Shown: positions 1 to 8,408 of the stretch, piece after piece
How positions within the stretch are numbered: position 1 is the stretch's first letter
Layout of the letters: every line of letters starts with the position of its first letter
Origin: Bacillus_BA songklensis
GTDB taxonomy: Bacteria; Bacillota; Bacilli; Bacillales; Bacillaceae_H
NCBI RefSeq assembly: GCF_042649685.1
Contig: NZ_JBHRZT010000052.1
Span: 1-64,000 of the forward strand
DNA: 64,000 nt
Direction of reading: 5' to 3'
Position numbers and translations under genes: made by a program
The notes under the pieces: generated by a model
The model's input: the letters and a program-made list of their open reading frames with translations, nothing else
What the model was told of the DNA's origin: nothing
Database searches by the model: none

Positions 1-1
1 C

Positions 2-271
2 GGTTCAGTCATTCGTTCATGGCTCATGGACTTAACAGAACGTGCATTTTCTAAAGATGCAAACTTAGAACAAATCAAAGGAACCATGCATTCTTCAGGA
101 AAAGGAAAGTGGACAGTGGAAACGGCCTTGGATCTGCAGGCAGCCACTCCCGTGATCGCCATGTCTCTTTTGATGCGCTACCGTTCTTTAGATCATGACA
201 CCTTTACAGGGAAAGTGGTCGCTGCCCTTCGAAACGAGTTTGGTGGACATGCAGTTGAAAAAAGCAATTAG
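2..271 (+). CDS. gnd: 6-phosphogluconate dehydrogenase, C-terminal part
   Basis: The reading frame is open from the window edge and ends at a stop at 271, so only about the last 89 residues are present. The segment GSVIRSWLMDL followed by GKWTVETALD, and the SLLMRYRS / AALRNEFGGH tail, fit the all-helical C-terminal domain of NAD(P)-dependent 6-phosphogluconate dehydrogenase. This enzyme oxidatively decarboxylates 6-phosphogluconate to ribulose 5-phosphate in the cytoplasm. The length of the tail fits the shorter, 300-residue YqeC/GntZ-like class better than the 470-residue class, but the cut at the edge prevents a firm choice. Confidence 0.85.
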   Translation, partial: GSVIRSWLMDLTERAFSKDANLEQIKGTMHSSGKGKWTVETALDLQAATPVIAMSLLMRYRSLDHDTFTGKVVAALRNEFGGHAVEKSN

Positions 272-349
272 GTTAATATAGGATGGATTTTAGTAAACAA
301 GCTGATTAAATATTAAAACAATCCGCAAGGTGAAAAAGGGAGTGAAATC

Positions 350-853
350 ATGAACGTAATGGATGCAAAAATCATTAGTACCCAATATGGTTTGGAGACC
401 TATTTAGACGTTGTAAAAAGTGTGGATGTAAGAGATCTTCATTATCCTACAGAGACAGAACCCTTTTATGAAATCACAGTAGGGATAGAGTATTTTCTAT
501 TAAAGGAAGAAAGATATTATGACAGTAGAAAGAATTATTTTCGCATCCGTATGGATTCCGATTTTGGTTCCGTAACACTCGTAGAAACAAAAACGGAAAG
601 TTTAATTGCTGTCAAAAATGAAGGCGAGAGAGACACAACAAAGGAACTAGTTGGAGAATGGCTTATAAAGACCCAGGCTTTCAAACAAGTTATAAATGAA
701 CTGATTCTTCAAAAGAAAATGGAAGACGTTCAAACAGAGGAGGATATTCAAGCAGTATTAGGAACCATAAGGTTCTTGGAGAAATTACTCGAAATCAAAA
801 CAGAAGACATTTTAAGTGCCAATGTTGAGAGAGACCTTGAGTATGTTCATTAG
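350..853 (+). CDS. hypothetical protein, 167 aa
   Basis: A 167-residue soluble acidic protein with no family I recognise. The start has a good ribosome site (AGGGAGTG about 8 bases upstream). The first half alternates beta-type stretches (YEITVGIEYFLL, FRIRMDSDF) and the second half is predicted helical (KKMEDVQTEEDIQ onward), giving a beta-then-helix layout. No signal peptide or membrane segment is seen. It stands alone, 78 bases after the dehydrogenase gene and just before a decayed region. An imperfect hairpin with AGGGAACCT / AGGTTTCCCT arms follows at about 909-940 and may be its terminator. Confidence 0.6.
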   Translation: MNVMDAKIISTQYGLETYLDVVKSVDVRDLHYPTETEPFYEITVGIEYFLLKEERYYDSRKNYFRIRMDSDFGSVTLVETKTESLIAVKNEGERDTTKELVGEWLIKTQAFKQVINELILQKKMEDVQTEEDIQAVLGTIRFLEKLLEIKTEDILSANVERDLEYVH

Positions 854-962
854 TAACTTTTAAGATGATGGGAAACACTTATGACGTATTCTATTTTAGA
901 AAAATGAATAAGGGAACCTTAAAGTTGTTGAGGTTTCCCTAAACAACTGGAGAAAAGGAGAA

Positions 963-1185
963 TTGGCACACATGAACCGATTTACGATTCCGAGAGATAT
1001 TTATTTTGGGGAAGGATCCCTAGAAGTTTTGAAAACCCTTGAAGGGAAAAAAGCGACCATCGTTATTGGCGGTCAATCAATTAAAAAATCGGGTTATCTC
1101 GATAAAATCCAATCTTATTTACGTGAGGCTGGTATTGAAACCCAGCTAATCGAAGGCGTTGAAAACGATCCATTTAAGGAAGTTA
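963..1185 (+). pseudogene. iron-containing alcohol dehydrogenase, N-terminal remnant
   Basis: The first ~74 codons read as the start of a group III (iron-type) alcohol dehydrogenase: MNRFTIPRDIYFGEGSLE, then GKKATIVIGG, then a helix and GVENDPF, the usual N-terminal nucleotide-binding part. An intact gene would run about 385-400 codons. At about 1185 the similarity stops and the DNA continues as a DJ-1/PfpI gene in another frame, so more than 300 codons, including all metal ligands, are gone. A good ribosome site (AGAAAAGGAG) remains. This looks like a deletion scar joining two former neighbours. A nonfunctional product is inferred. Confidence 0.8.
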
Positions 1186-1509
1186 ATGGGTATGGGCAAA
1201 AAAATTGCTGCACTTATAACGAACCTATTCGAAGACGTTGAGTACACTGAACCAGCACAAGTCTTTTTTGATGCTTTGCTTATCCCTGGTGGATTCTCTC
1301 CCGATTTATTGCGTGAAGACGATCGTTTTGGTGAATTTGCAAAAGCATTCATTCAAGAAGGAAAATCTGTTTTTGCCATATGCCATGGACCACAAGTGTT
1401 AATCGATACAGATCTTTTAAAAGGTGTCGACATCACGGGGATAGTTATACAAGAAACGATACTTCTTATGGAATACTTAAAACTTAAGCCAAAGTGTTCC
1501 CACCTCTGA
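1186..1509 (+). pseudogene. DJ-1/PfpI family glyoxalase/protease-like gene, internally deleted
   Basis: From the ATG at 1186 the frame reads GKKIAALITNLFEDVEYTEPA, typical of the first strand of PfpI/YfkM/DJ-1 proteins. It then jumps directly to FDALLIPGGFSPD and on to VFAICHGPQ, which holds the family nucleophile cysteine elbow. About 35-40 residues between the TEPA and FDALLIPGG motifs are missing. Homology also stops near 1440 (DITG), after which the frame continues with unrelated residues to 1509, so the C-terminal ~60 residues with the last strands are lost. The cysteine elbow is intact but the fold cannot be complete. It is merged in another frame with the alcohol dehydrogenase remnant. 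Confidence 0.8.
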
Positions 1510-1612
1510 TGCACTTAAGGGTTAGTTAGAGCCAAAATCATTTACCTCCTTGACATGGCCTCTGTGTGTATATCGAAATGGATGACTCCGATAGCATAGA
1601 ATGATTTGGAAA

Positions 1613-2896
1613 TTAGTCATCAAAGTCATCCTGTTGAATCTGGGTATAAGGGCCCTCATACTTTATAAATTCACGTGACCTATGGACAGCCATAATGCCA
1701 TGATAACTAATATCTAATCCCACTTCTTCCTCTTCTTCAGTTGCACGGATCGGTATCCATAATCGGATTATTTTAAGTCCGAACCATGTTAACAAAAATC
1801 CCCATGCACATAGTACAGCTAAACCCAAGAGTTGTACACCTAATAAGTGCCAACCACCATCCGTAAAAAGTCCGCCATCTGTTGAGAAGAGCCCTACAGC
1901 TATTGTCCCCCACATTCCGGAAACAGCATGGACAGGAAATGCTCCTACAGGATCATCAATGCGTTTAGCCTCCAACCAGTTAGTTGCAGCCATCATGAGT
2001 AAGCCGGAAACAGCTCCAATCAGAATAGCTGATTGATCACTAACAAAAGCACAACCCGCCGTAATACCGACTAGGCCAGCTAAAGAACCGTTAATGACAG
2101 ATGGTGCATCTGACCGATTATAACGAAATAATGTATAAATCATGGTGACTGCTCCGCCTGCTGCAGCTGATAACATGGTGACAATTGCAATATGGCCGAT
2201 CCGTTCATCAGTAGCACTTAATGTACTTCCAGCATTAAAGCCAAACCATCCGAACCATAATAGGAAAGCTCCCACTGAAGCTAAAGGGAGGTTGCTTGGC
2301 AATGCAATTGAACTAGTACCACCGGAAGTGAATTTGCCTTTTCTCGGACCGATAAGTATCGCTGCCGCCAATGCAGAAAAACCGCCTAATGCATGAATAA
2401 CAGCTGAACCGGCGAAGTCTAACATCCCTAACTTGCTTATCCAACCGCCACCCCATACCCAATGTCCGGCAATTGGATAAATAAACGCAGTCATTAAAAC
2501 TACATAAAGAAGATAGGCACGAAAATTTATTCTCTCTGCTACTGCACCTGAGACAATTGAGACCACAGCAATAACAAACGCGGCTTGAAATAACCATAAT
2601 GTATCCAAGGAAATCGAAAACTTTAAGTGCGATAGGTTACCATTTAACATGAATCCATTTGTTCCAATAAGTCCCAAAAAATCAGCACCATACATCAAAC
2701 CAAAACCAATAAAATAAAAACAAAGTGTGCCAATTGTAATATCTGCGAAAACCTTCATGATAATATTGACATTATTTTTATGCCGAACAAAACCAGCTTC
2801 TAATAGGGCAAATCCCCCTTCCATTAGAAGAATCATAGCCGCTGTTAGAACAACCCAGGTTGTATCTAAACCGGCACTTAATGCAGCCGTCGTCAT
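1613..2896 (-). CDS. amtB: ammonium transporter (Amt/MEP family)
   Basis: A 427-residue, ~11-helix membrane channel for ammonium uptake. The N-terminus has the Amt start (TTWVVLTAAMILLMEGGFALLEAG). The two pore histidines are visible in SAVIHALGG and FPVHAVSGMWG, and the family signature around GAVAERI and FGWFGFNAG is present. After the last helix there is a charged cytoplasmic tail of about 40 residues (ATEEEEEVGLDISYHGI), the usual contact for PII proteins. B. subtilis pairs nrgA with the PII gene nrgB. Here no PII gene is next to it; instead a coiled-coil protein lies immediately upstream with a 2-base gap. Co-transcription is likely. Confidence 0.95.
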   Translation of the reverse strand: MTTAALSAGLDTTWVVLTAAMILLMEGGFALLEAGFVRHKNNVNIIMKVFADITIGTLCFYFIGFGLMYGADFLGLIGTNGFMLNGNLSHLKFSISLDTLWLFQAAFVIAVVSIVSGAVAERINFRAYLLYVVLMTAFIYPIAGHWVWGGGWISKLGMLDFAGSAVIHALGGFSALAAAILIGPRKGKFTSGGTSSIALPSNLPLASVGAFLLWFGWFGFNAGSTLSATDERIGHIAIVTMLSAAAGGAVTMIYTLFRYNRSDAPSVINGSLAGLVGITAGCAFVSDQSAILIGAVSGLLMMAATNWLEAKRIDDPVGAFPVHAVSGMWGTIAVGLFSTDGGLFTDGGWHLLGVQLLGLAVLCAWGFLLTWFGLKIIRLWIPIRATEEEEEVGLDISYHGIMAVHRSREFIKYEGPYTQIQQDDFDD

Positions 2897-2898
2897 TT

Positions 2899-3306
2899 CT
2901 ACCGTACCTCCGTTTCCCTAAATAGTTTCATTTCTTCAATGATGGCAGTGGGTAACGCAATCTCCTTTATAGTTAAATCATTTTGTAACAGATTAATGAC
3001 TTTATCCAATTCAACCATTCTCTGTTTTATTTGTTCGATCTTCTTAAACCGGTCTTTTACATAAACCATGTACTCGACTGCTTGATGATGGCTGGGAGGA
3101 CGTCCGGCAAAGATTTTTCGGATAGGGGATAAAGATTGATACCAAGCTTCTTCAGCTCGTTTTTTCTGTTCGTATTTACTGATTTTGTCCTTGATTTCCT
3201 CTATTTCTTGTTCCTTTTTATTCTTTATACATTGCATGATCTTAGTTAATTCCTTAGATGAAAGCTGAAAAACAACATTATGGTATAATTCATCGATAAC
3301 ATCCAT
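2899..3306 (-). CDS. coiled-coil protein co-transcribed with amtB
   Basis: I chose the ATG at 3306 because AAGGAGAT lies eight bases upstream; an in-frame GTG further out has no such site. The 135-residue product is rich in Lys, Glu and Gln and has two long heptad-like helices (roughly residues 18-48 and 70-105) split by a short loop (SPIRKIFAGRPPSHH). It has no signal peptide, no membrane segment and no PII T-loop, so it is not a GlnK substitute by sequence. I do not recognise the family. Its stop codon is two bases from the amtB start, so it probably shares the amtB mRNA and may act with the transporter, which is inference. Confidence 0.65.
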   Translation of the reverse strand: MDVIDELYHNVVFQLSSKELTKIMQCIKNKKEQEIEEIKDKISKYEQKKRAEEAWYQSLSPIRKIFAGRPPSHHQAVEYMVYVKDRFKKIEQIKQRMVELDKVINLLQNDLTIKEIALPTAIIEEMKLFRETEVR

Positions 3307-3610
3307 GTTATATCTCCTTACATAAAGTGTCACTTTTCCTGATTATATGCTGAATTTCCATTCAAGTCAATTTATAAATGAAGTAGTTTAATAGTTAAAC
3401 AAGTTTGTTTATAAGTGACTTAGAAAATAGGAAAGAACCTAAAGCGAACAGAAAACCGACTACCAGGTAAAAGGAACCGCCTATTTTATCAGGCAGTTAA
3501 CTGATCGAGAAACCCAAAGGGTCTTCCAACAACTTAAAGACTACCTACATTAGCAGGTAGCCTAAGCCATATTGGAATATTTCATTTTACTTGTTATATT
3601 TAAACATTCA
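3307..3610. other. intergenic region between the amtB operon and the SASP gene
   Basis: A gene-free stretch of about 300 bases. It must carry the promoter of the coiled-coil/amtB operon on its left side, but no clear TnrA-type or sigma-A boxes were found by eye. An 8-base-loop hairpin, CTACCT...AGGTAG at 3541-3560, is a weak terminator candidate for the SASP gene; its T-tract is poor. Confidence 0.4.
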
Positions 3611-3835
3611 TTAGCGAGATGTACCTGCTGCACCAACTTGTCCTGATAATTGAGATTGAGCTGTCGCAACAAGACGCTTTGTGATCTCGCCACCTACTGA
3701 ACCGTTTGCACGAGCTGTTTGGTCTGCTCCAAGCTGCACACCAAATTCAGTCGCGATTTCATATTTTAATTGCTCGATTGCCAGCTCTGCACCTTGTACT
3801 AATAAGCGGTTACGGCCGCCACTGCGGTTTGACAT
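3611..3835 (-). CDS. alpha/beta-type small acid-soluble spore protein
   Basis: A 74-residue SASP that coats and protects DNA in the dormant spore. The family core is present: LKYEIATEFGV (contains the GPR germination-protease site, cut after the E of EIA), LGADQTARANGSVGGEITKRLV, and a C-terminal QSQL. The N-terminus (NRSGGRNRLLVQGA) is slightly longer than in SspA/SspB. The ribosome site AAGGAGGTG is strong. It stands alone as expected, since SASP genes are monocistronic and forespore-specific (sigma-G). I could not see a convincing sigma-G promoter upstream. I give no letter because several paralogs exist in each genome. Confidence 0.95.
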   Translation of the reverse strand: MSNRSGGRNRLLVQGAELAIEQLKYEIATEFGVQLGADQTARANGSVGGEITKRLVATAQSQLSGQVGAAGTSR

Positions 3836-4035
3836 CTGTCTTCACCTCCTTGTACATCCTTAAGGTTCCTTTTATCTAAAAGGCCGATACCTTGAAAATT
3901 TTGGCTGAATAGTAAAGAGGAAACCCTTCATAATAAGACTGTTGAAAGGAACAGAGTGAGCAAGCAATTGCGGGACTTTCTCCCTTCATCTCCTTGTATT
4001 GTCAAATTTAAGTTTGCCATGTGTTTAGAAATGAA

Positions 4036-4190
4036 GAGGGTGTCCCAAGTACTGAACATACTTTTGGGACACCCTCCTGCGATGGACCGTCGTTAAAAAT
4101 CCAGGAAAACCAAGCATGGCGGTGACGGCTCATCACAGAAAAGATGGATGATTACCGTCATCTGGAGGCTTTTGAGTCAGCCCCTTTTTT
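4036..4190 (-). repeat. family A two-hairpin intergenic repeat, copy A1
   Basis: On the minus strand this begins with GGGGCTGACTCAAAAG, continues with a hairpin whose arms are GTGATGAGCCGTC and GACGGTCCATCGC, and ends with a second hairpin with GGGTGTCCCAA arms. The same plan recurs at about 5484, 11716, 49080 and 57982. Here it sits just after the sigH stop codon in the same direction, so it can also serve as the sigH transcription terminator. Confidence 0.8.
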
Positions 4191-4216
4191 CATTCAAGAA
4201 CAGTATTCTTTTTCTA

Positions 4217-4867
4217 TCATAGGATAACCTTTCTTATCTCCAGATATCGTTCGAGTTTTCTTTTTACTCGCTGAAGGGCATTATCAATCGACTTTACATG
4301 CTTGTTTAGTTCTTCAGAAATTTCCAGATATGATTGACCGTCCATATATAAGGTCAATACTTTTCTTTCTAAATCACTAAGCACTTCTGCCATTTTTAGT
4401 TCAAGATCATCGGCTTTTTCCTGGTTAATGATTAATGCTTCCGGATTCGTTATTTTTGCTCCGGATATCACATCCATAAGTGTATAGCTTGATTCTTCAT
4501 CATAAATAGGCTTGTCCAGGGAAATATATGAATTTAGAGGGATATGCTTTTGACGGGTAGCTGTTTTAATTGCCGTTATAATCTGTCTGGTGATACAAAG
4601 TTCAGCAAAAGCCTTAAAAGAGGTCAGCTTGTCCTCTCTGAAATCACGAATGGCTTTATACAGACCGATCATTCCCTCTTGAACAATATCTTCTTTATCT
4701 GCACCAATTAAAAAGTATGTTTTTGCCTTGGCGCGGACAAAATTCCGGTATTTGTTGATTAAAAAATCCAATGACTCGCCATCCCCATTGTGAGCCAGCT
4801 CTACCAAAACTTCATCTTCTAATTTAGCATAATTTTCAATCAGTTTTACTCCGAAGTTTACACTCAC
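4217..4867 (-). CDS. sigH: RNA polymerase sigma factor sigma-H (SigH/Spo0H)
   Basis: A 216-residue sigma-70-family factor that directs the transition to stationary phase and early sporulation. Regions 2.1-2.4 are close to B. subtilis SigH (KYRNFVRAKAKTYFLIGADKED, then IVQEGMIGLYKAIRDF, KLTSFKAFAEL). The linker LNSYISLDKPI and the region 4 helix-turn-helix (HVKSIDNALQRVKRKLE) are kept, so the gene looks functional. The N-terminal ~20 residues differ from SigH of B. subtilis. The usual sigH neighbours (rlmB/yacP, rpmG, secE, nusG) are absent. It is instead flanked by a SASP gene and by repeats, which suggests a relocated or second copy. Confidence 0.88.
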   Translation of the reverse strand: MSVNFGVKLIENYAKLEDEVLVELAHNGDGESLDFLINKYRNFVRAKAKTYFLIGADKEDIVQEGMIGLYKAIRDFREDKLTSFKAFAELCITRQIITAIKTATRQKHIPLNSYISLDKPIYDEESSYTLMDVISGAKITNPEALIINQEKADDLELKMAEVLSDLERKVLTLYMDGQSYLEISEELNKHVKSIDNALQRVKRKLERYLEIRKVIL

Positions 4868-5483
4868 TCATATCCCTCCGCCGAATTCAGTTGAGTTTTG
4901 ATGTTTAATAAACTGATACATTGCCTTTTTATTCAAATAACTAACACACATACAGAAATAATGTGTTCATTATTTGGTTTAAAGTATGCGTAATTTCATG
5001 GTCAATATATTGTTTACTCGTTCATTCACCGACCATTTTTTTGATTTGTTCTACTTTCATTCGGTCTCCCATTCTTTCATTAAAGGGATCCAGACTTAAA
5101 AAACAGTCCAAAATATAATCATTTATACTCTTAATATTAACTCAGATAAGCTTCCGAAGATATGAGAAAACATCGACAAATTTTTACATTCTACGTCATA
5201 AAGATAAAAAGCGTATTCCTTGGTGTTTGTGTCGCATTAACGTCCTAATATGAAGTAAGATGTCGATATGAACCTTATTCCTTCTTGAACCGAACTCCTC
5301 TTTCGTTCAAGAAAAAAGGCAACATCACTTGTTGAAGTAATGCCGCCCTTTAGTGAAAAAAACAATTCATTTGTTAGACATTTTTCTGTCCACAATCCTT
5401 CTAACAAAGACCCATCCGAAGGCAGAGCCAGAAGACTAATGCTTGAACAATCCCGTTAAAATCCAAATCAGAAGGTTTAAATA
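4868..5483. other. gene-free region upstream of sigH
   Basis: About 600 bases with no credible coding frame on either strand. It is AT-rich and must hold the sigH promoter on its left side, but I could not fix the boxes. Short inverted repeats such as GGCA...TGCC near 5310-5335 look like a weak terminator. The right side runs into repeat copy A2. Confidence 0.4.
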
Positions 5484-5629
5484 TTGTCCCAAAAATACAA
5501 AGAATATACTTTCGGGACACCCTCCTGCGATGGGCCGTCATTAAAAATCCGGGAAAATCAAGCATCATGACGACGTTCCATCACAAAAAAATGGATGATT
5601 GCCGTCATCCGGAGACTTTTGAGTCAGCC
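5484..5629 (-). repeat. family A two-hairpin intergenic repeat, copy A2
   Basis: This copy has the same order as A1 on the minus strand: GGCTGACTCAAAAG, a central hairpin around GGATTTTTAATGACGG, and a final hairpin ending in GTCCC. The central stem has a few mismatches, so it is more decayed. It lies 26 bases after the stop codon of the small Gln-rich gene, again at a gene 3' end. Confidence 0.75.
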
Positions 5630-5655
5630 ATATTGAATGAATTTATCTGATTCGT

Positions 5656-5898
5656 TTACCCTTGAATTTGTTCAGAAGTATTTTTATAAGCAGTCTGGGC
5701 TTGTGTTAATTGTGCCTGCGCTTGATTAAGTTGTGCTTGACGGTTCTTAATAGAATCCTGGTTTCCTGCAGCTTGAGCCTGGGCAAGATCGTCCTGCGCC
5801 TGTGTTACAATATCTTGAAATGTTTGAGTAATCGATTGTTGAGACTTTAATACTGTATTACTCTGATTATTTGCTTGTTGTGATTGTTGATTAGACAT
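5656..5898 (-). CDS. small Gln/Asn/Ala-rich helical protein
   Basis: An 80-residue, very polar protein of biased composition (about one third Gln or Asn). Residues 28-75 read as one continuous amphipathic helix with the repeated pattern QAQ(A/L)xxAQ. There is no signal peptide and no cysteine. The ribosome site AAGGGGAG precedes the ATG. Such Gln-rich low-complexity proteins often belong to spore coats or spore interiors, and both nearest genes (sigH and SASP) concern sporulation, but the sequence itself shows no known family. Function unknown. Confidence 0.6.
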   Translation of the reverse strand: MSNQQSQQANNQSNTVLKSQQSITQTFQDIVTQAQDDLAQAQAAGNQDSIKNRQAQLNQAQAQLTQAQTAYKNTSEQIQG

Positions 5899-6067
5899 AT
5901 GAGACTCCCCTTAAATTTAATTTCGTACTGGTGCCAGCACTCCTTTAATATTTACAATAGACTGCTTTTTTATATCTCATATCAACAATTTGCTATGAAG
6001 CAATCCATGACACGGGATTGATCTGTTAGGGATAGATCGAGTTGTTTGGATGAGTACAACCATTTGA

Positions 6068-6289
6068 TTATGCGGGCTTCTTTTGTTTCTTTCTCGTCAT
6101 CTTTGCAGCCAAAATATTTTCTATTCTAAAAACCCTTTGCTGATTCCTTAACAAACAAAGAGCCTTGATCGTATCATCCTTGATTTCTTGAATGATGATT
6201 GTTCTTTGCGTAATTTGGCCATTTGAAGCCAAGTAGATGATTTCCGCAGGAACAGTTGATTCTATACAGCGTTTTAGTACTGGAAGCAT
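6068..6289 (-). CDS. small WYL-like single-domain protein
   Basis: A 73-residue basic protein. The central part (EIIYLASNGQITQRTI, then IKALCLLRNQQRVFRIENI) follows the strand pattern of the C-terminal part of WYL domains, including the final arginine-x-phenylalanine-x-x-x-I motif. The N-terminal helix-turn-helix of full WYL regulators is missing. Stand-alone mini-WYL proteins of this size are common in Bacillus and lack an assigned role. The C-terminus is a basic tail (KMTRKKQKKPA) that could touch nucleic acid. The ribosome site AAGGAGATG overlaps the region just before the start. Confidence 0.6.
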   Translation of the reverse strand: MLPVLKRCIESTVPAEIIYLASNGQITQRTIIIQEIKDDTIKALCLLRNQQRVFRIENILAAKMTRKKQKKPA

Positions 6290-6456
6290 CAGCTCATCTC
6301 CTTATAAGGCTATTTTACCGAACGTTTGTTCCTTTTTCAAGAACAAATGCAAACACACGTTCTTTTTATCTATCGCTGAGTTAATGAAAAAGAACTTAAA
6401 AGAAGATGAATAATAAAAAAGCTTAAAAAGGCAGCCTCATTCGACTGCCTTTTTGA

Positions 6457-7584
6457 CTATTTCAATAGAAAAATGGATTTAGTGAAGCGATATGCCGCTT
6501 CTTCTAATAGATAAGCACCTTGTTTCATTGATTGCTCGAGCGTCATCGGGCGATTCGCAATCGGATACACAGCCGATAATCCTTCTTTTTCAAAAAGTGC
6601 GGACTCCCCTTCAACGCATCCCGAGAATGCGACACAAGGAACTTGGTGGGACTGAGCCACCTTGGCAATTCCAACCGGTACTTTTCCGAATAATGATTGA
6701 ACATCAATCTTTCCTTCTCCTGTAATGACAAGCGATGACTCTTTAATCTTGTTTTCTAAATTCCCCAAATCGGCAATAAGCGAAAGACCTCTTTTCATTT
6801 CCACTTTTAGAAAGGACTGAAGTGAGAATCCAAAGCCTCCTGCCGCTCCGCTTCCTTCTCTACTCCTCATATCTTCTCCGATCGTTTTCACGACAACCGA
6901 TGCATACTGTTCCATCATCTTCTCAAACTCTTCTATGTTCGTCACACCTTTTTGCGGACCGAACACAGCAACCGCACCATTTCTCCCGAGCAGCGGATTG
7001 GTGACATCCGAAGCTATTTGAATCTGTATAGATGCCAGCCTTTTATCCAAGTTGGACACGTCAATGCTTGAAATCTGTCCGAGTGCTTTTCCATTCCCTC
7101 TTATTTCATATCCTTTTTCGTCTAGAAATGTAACTCCGAGCGCCTGTAAAAAGCCGACTCCGGCATCAACTGTAGCACTCCCGCCTAACCCGATGATAAC
7201 CTGTTCAGGCCCAAAATCAAGTGCTCTCTTTAACAATTGTCCGGTTCCGTATGTAGAGGCTTCATAAGGATTCAATTCGTCTTTTGCTAATAAAGGTAAC
7301 CCTGAGGCTGCCGCTGTTTCAATGACAGCGATCTTTTTAGAAGGAACCCAGCCAAACGACGCTTGAATGTTCCGGCCAAGAGGATCTTCTACCACTTCCT
7401 CTATTTTTCGCCCTCCAAGAATGGCAATCAGCGCATCAACCGTTCCCTCCCCACCATCCGCTATCGGAATTTTTGTAAGCGTCAGTCCTTCATGCGCCCG
7501 CTTCATTCCCTTTTCGATTGCTTCTGCTGCCTCCATGCTTGATAATGAGCCTTTAAACGAATCCGGTGCAATGATCACATCCAT
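6457..7584 (-). CDS. glxK: glycerate kinase (GlxK/GarK family)
   Basis: A 375-residue cytoplasmic kinase that phosphorylates glycerate in glycerate/glyoxylate use. The family signatures are present: IIAPDSFKGSLSS at the start, PIADGGEGTVDAL (residues ~42-54), GLGGSATVDAGVG (~131-143), ASDVTNPLLGRNGAVAVFGPQKG and GEGKIDVQS. Length is normal. It ends near a hairpin with GGCAGTCGAATGAGGCTGCC arms (about 6430-6453), which with its T-run is a good terminator. A methyltransferase gene lies 33 bases upstream in the same direction, so the two may share a transcript. Confidence 0.93.
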   Translation of the reverse strand: MDVIIAPDSFKGSLSSMEAAEAIEKGMKRAHEGLTLTKIPIADGGEGTVDALIAILGGRKIEEVVEDPLGRNIQASFGWVPSKKIAVIETAAASGLPLLAKDELNPYEASTYGTGQLLKRALDFGPEQVIIGLGGSATVDAGVGFLQALGVTFLDEKGYEIRGNGKALGQISSIDVSNLDKRLASIQIQIASDVTNPLLGRNGAVAVFGPQKGVTNIEEFEKMMEQYASVVVKTIGEDMRSREGSGAAGGFGFSLQSFLKVEMKRGLSLIADLGNLENKIKESSLVITGEGKIDVQSLFGKVPVGIAKVAQSHQVPCVAFSGCVEGESALFEKEGLSAVYPIANRPMTLEQSMKQGAYLLEEAAYRFTKSIFLLK

Positions 7585-7617
7585 GTTTGTATTACCTCCA
7601 CATCTTTCACGCCTATT

Positions 7618-8298
7618 TCATTGCTTTTGCAACATAAACACCCACATAAATGTCAACGACTGTTTAAGCTCTTTCGGCAAACTGCCCAGCATTTTTTCGT
7701 TCACGCCGCGCTTGTAAACACCGTGTCCTCCAATGACCTTCCAGCCGTTTTCTGTTGCGAGCTGCTCGAACTCCCACGGCATCATCGTATTCATGATGAC
7801 ATCTTCTCCGTAAAGGCGGCGATAATTGTTTACACGCGGATGCGCAGTGGGCCCGAGTATCCCCGCACATGCATATCCTTCTTCTTTTACGATTCGTCTT
7901 AGCTCGTTTAAAGCCGCTATCGGTTTTTTCGTCCATTCTAGTGAATTGATTGCCATAATGGCACCGACAGACTTATCATCAAACGGAAGATTGGTTAAAT
8001 CTCCTTGCAAAAACGACAATCGATCTGTTTTTGCTCGCTTGTTGGCTATCTCGATCATTTCATCGGATAAATCGACCCCCGTGACACGATATCCTTTCTC
8101 CGCAAGCAAATACGATCCGAAACCGTCACCGCACCCTGCATCCACAACCAAGCCGTCTTTTGGTATGTACTGTTCCATAAATGGAATGATGGTTTTTCTG
8201 CTCCCTGTCGTCCACATTTCTTCACTGCTTTTGTTCCAGAAATCCGCCCGGTTATCCCACTGCTTTTTTGCTTCTTCATGCCAATTGAAATCGGTCAT
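7618..8298 (-). CDS. class I SAM-dependent methyltransferase
   Basis: A 226-residue methyltransferase of the Methyltransf_11 type. Motif I (VVDAGCGDGFGSYLL, residues ~51-65) binds SAM, the acidic residue at the end of strand 2 is in TGVDLSDEM, and motif II/III segments (FLQGDLTNLPFDD, then AIMAINSLEWT) follow. The N-terminus (WHEEAKKQWDNRADFWNKSS) is a helical lid. The substrate cannot be read from sequence. It precedes glycerate kinase with a 33-base gap and diverges from the DUF3892 gene. Confidence 0.85.
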   Translation of the reverse strand: MTDFNWHEEAKKQWDNRADFWNKSSEEMWTTGSRKTIIPFMEQYIPKDGLVVDAGCGDGFGSYLLAEKGYRVTGVDLSDEMIEIANKRAKTDRLSFLQGDLTNLPFDDKSVGAIMAINSLEWTKKPIAALNELRRIVKEEGYACAGILGPTAHPRVNNYRRLYGEDVIMNTMMPWEFEQLATENGWKVIGGHGVYKRGVNEKMLGSLPKELKQSLTFMWVFMLQKQ

Positions 8299-8408
8299 TC
8301 CTTATCCTCCCCTTCATTTTCATATATTCGTGACGATGGTGCAAAACCCTTTTCATGCATAATTTCAGGCGTATTGCCCCAATCTATGTACGAGAAGGAG
8401 TGTGACTC

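Noticed and set aside
2899..3306. PII (GlnK) protein next to amtB
   Set aside because: The length is close to a PII protein but there is no T-loop tyrosine segment or ferredoxin-like pattern; the protein is coiled coil.
4036..4190. Insertion sequence remnant
   Set aside because: Copies are about 150 bases, have no transposase fragment and keep paired stems, so they are treated as a structured repeat and not an IS end.
7664..8362. Several long frames opposite or beside the methyltransferase gene
   Set aside because: They lie on the other strand or in other frames of a gene with clear SAM motifs, and have no family pattern.
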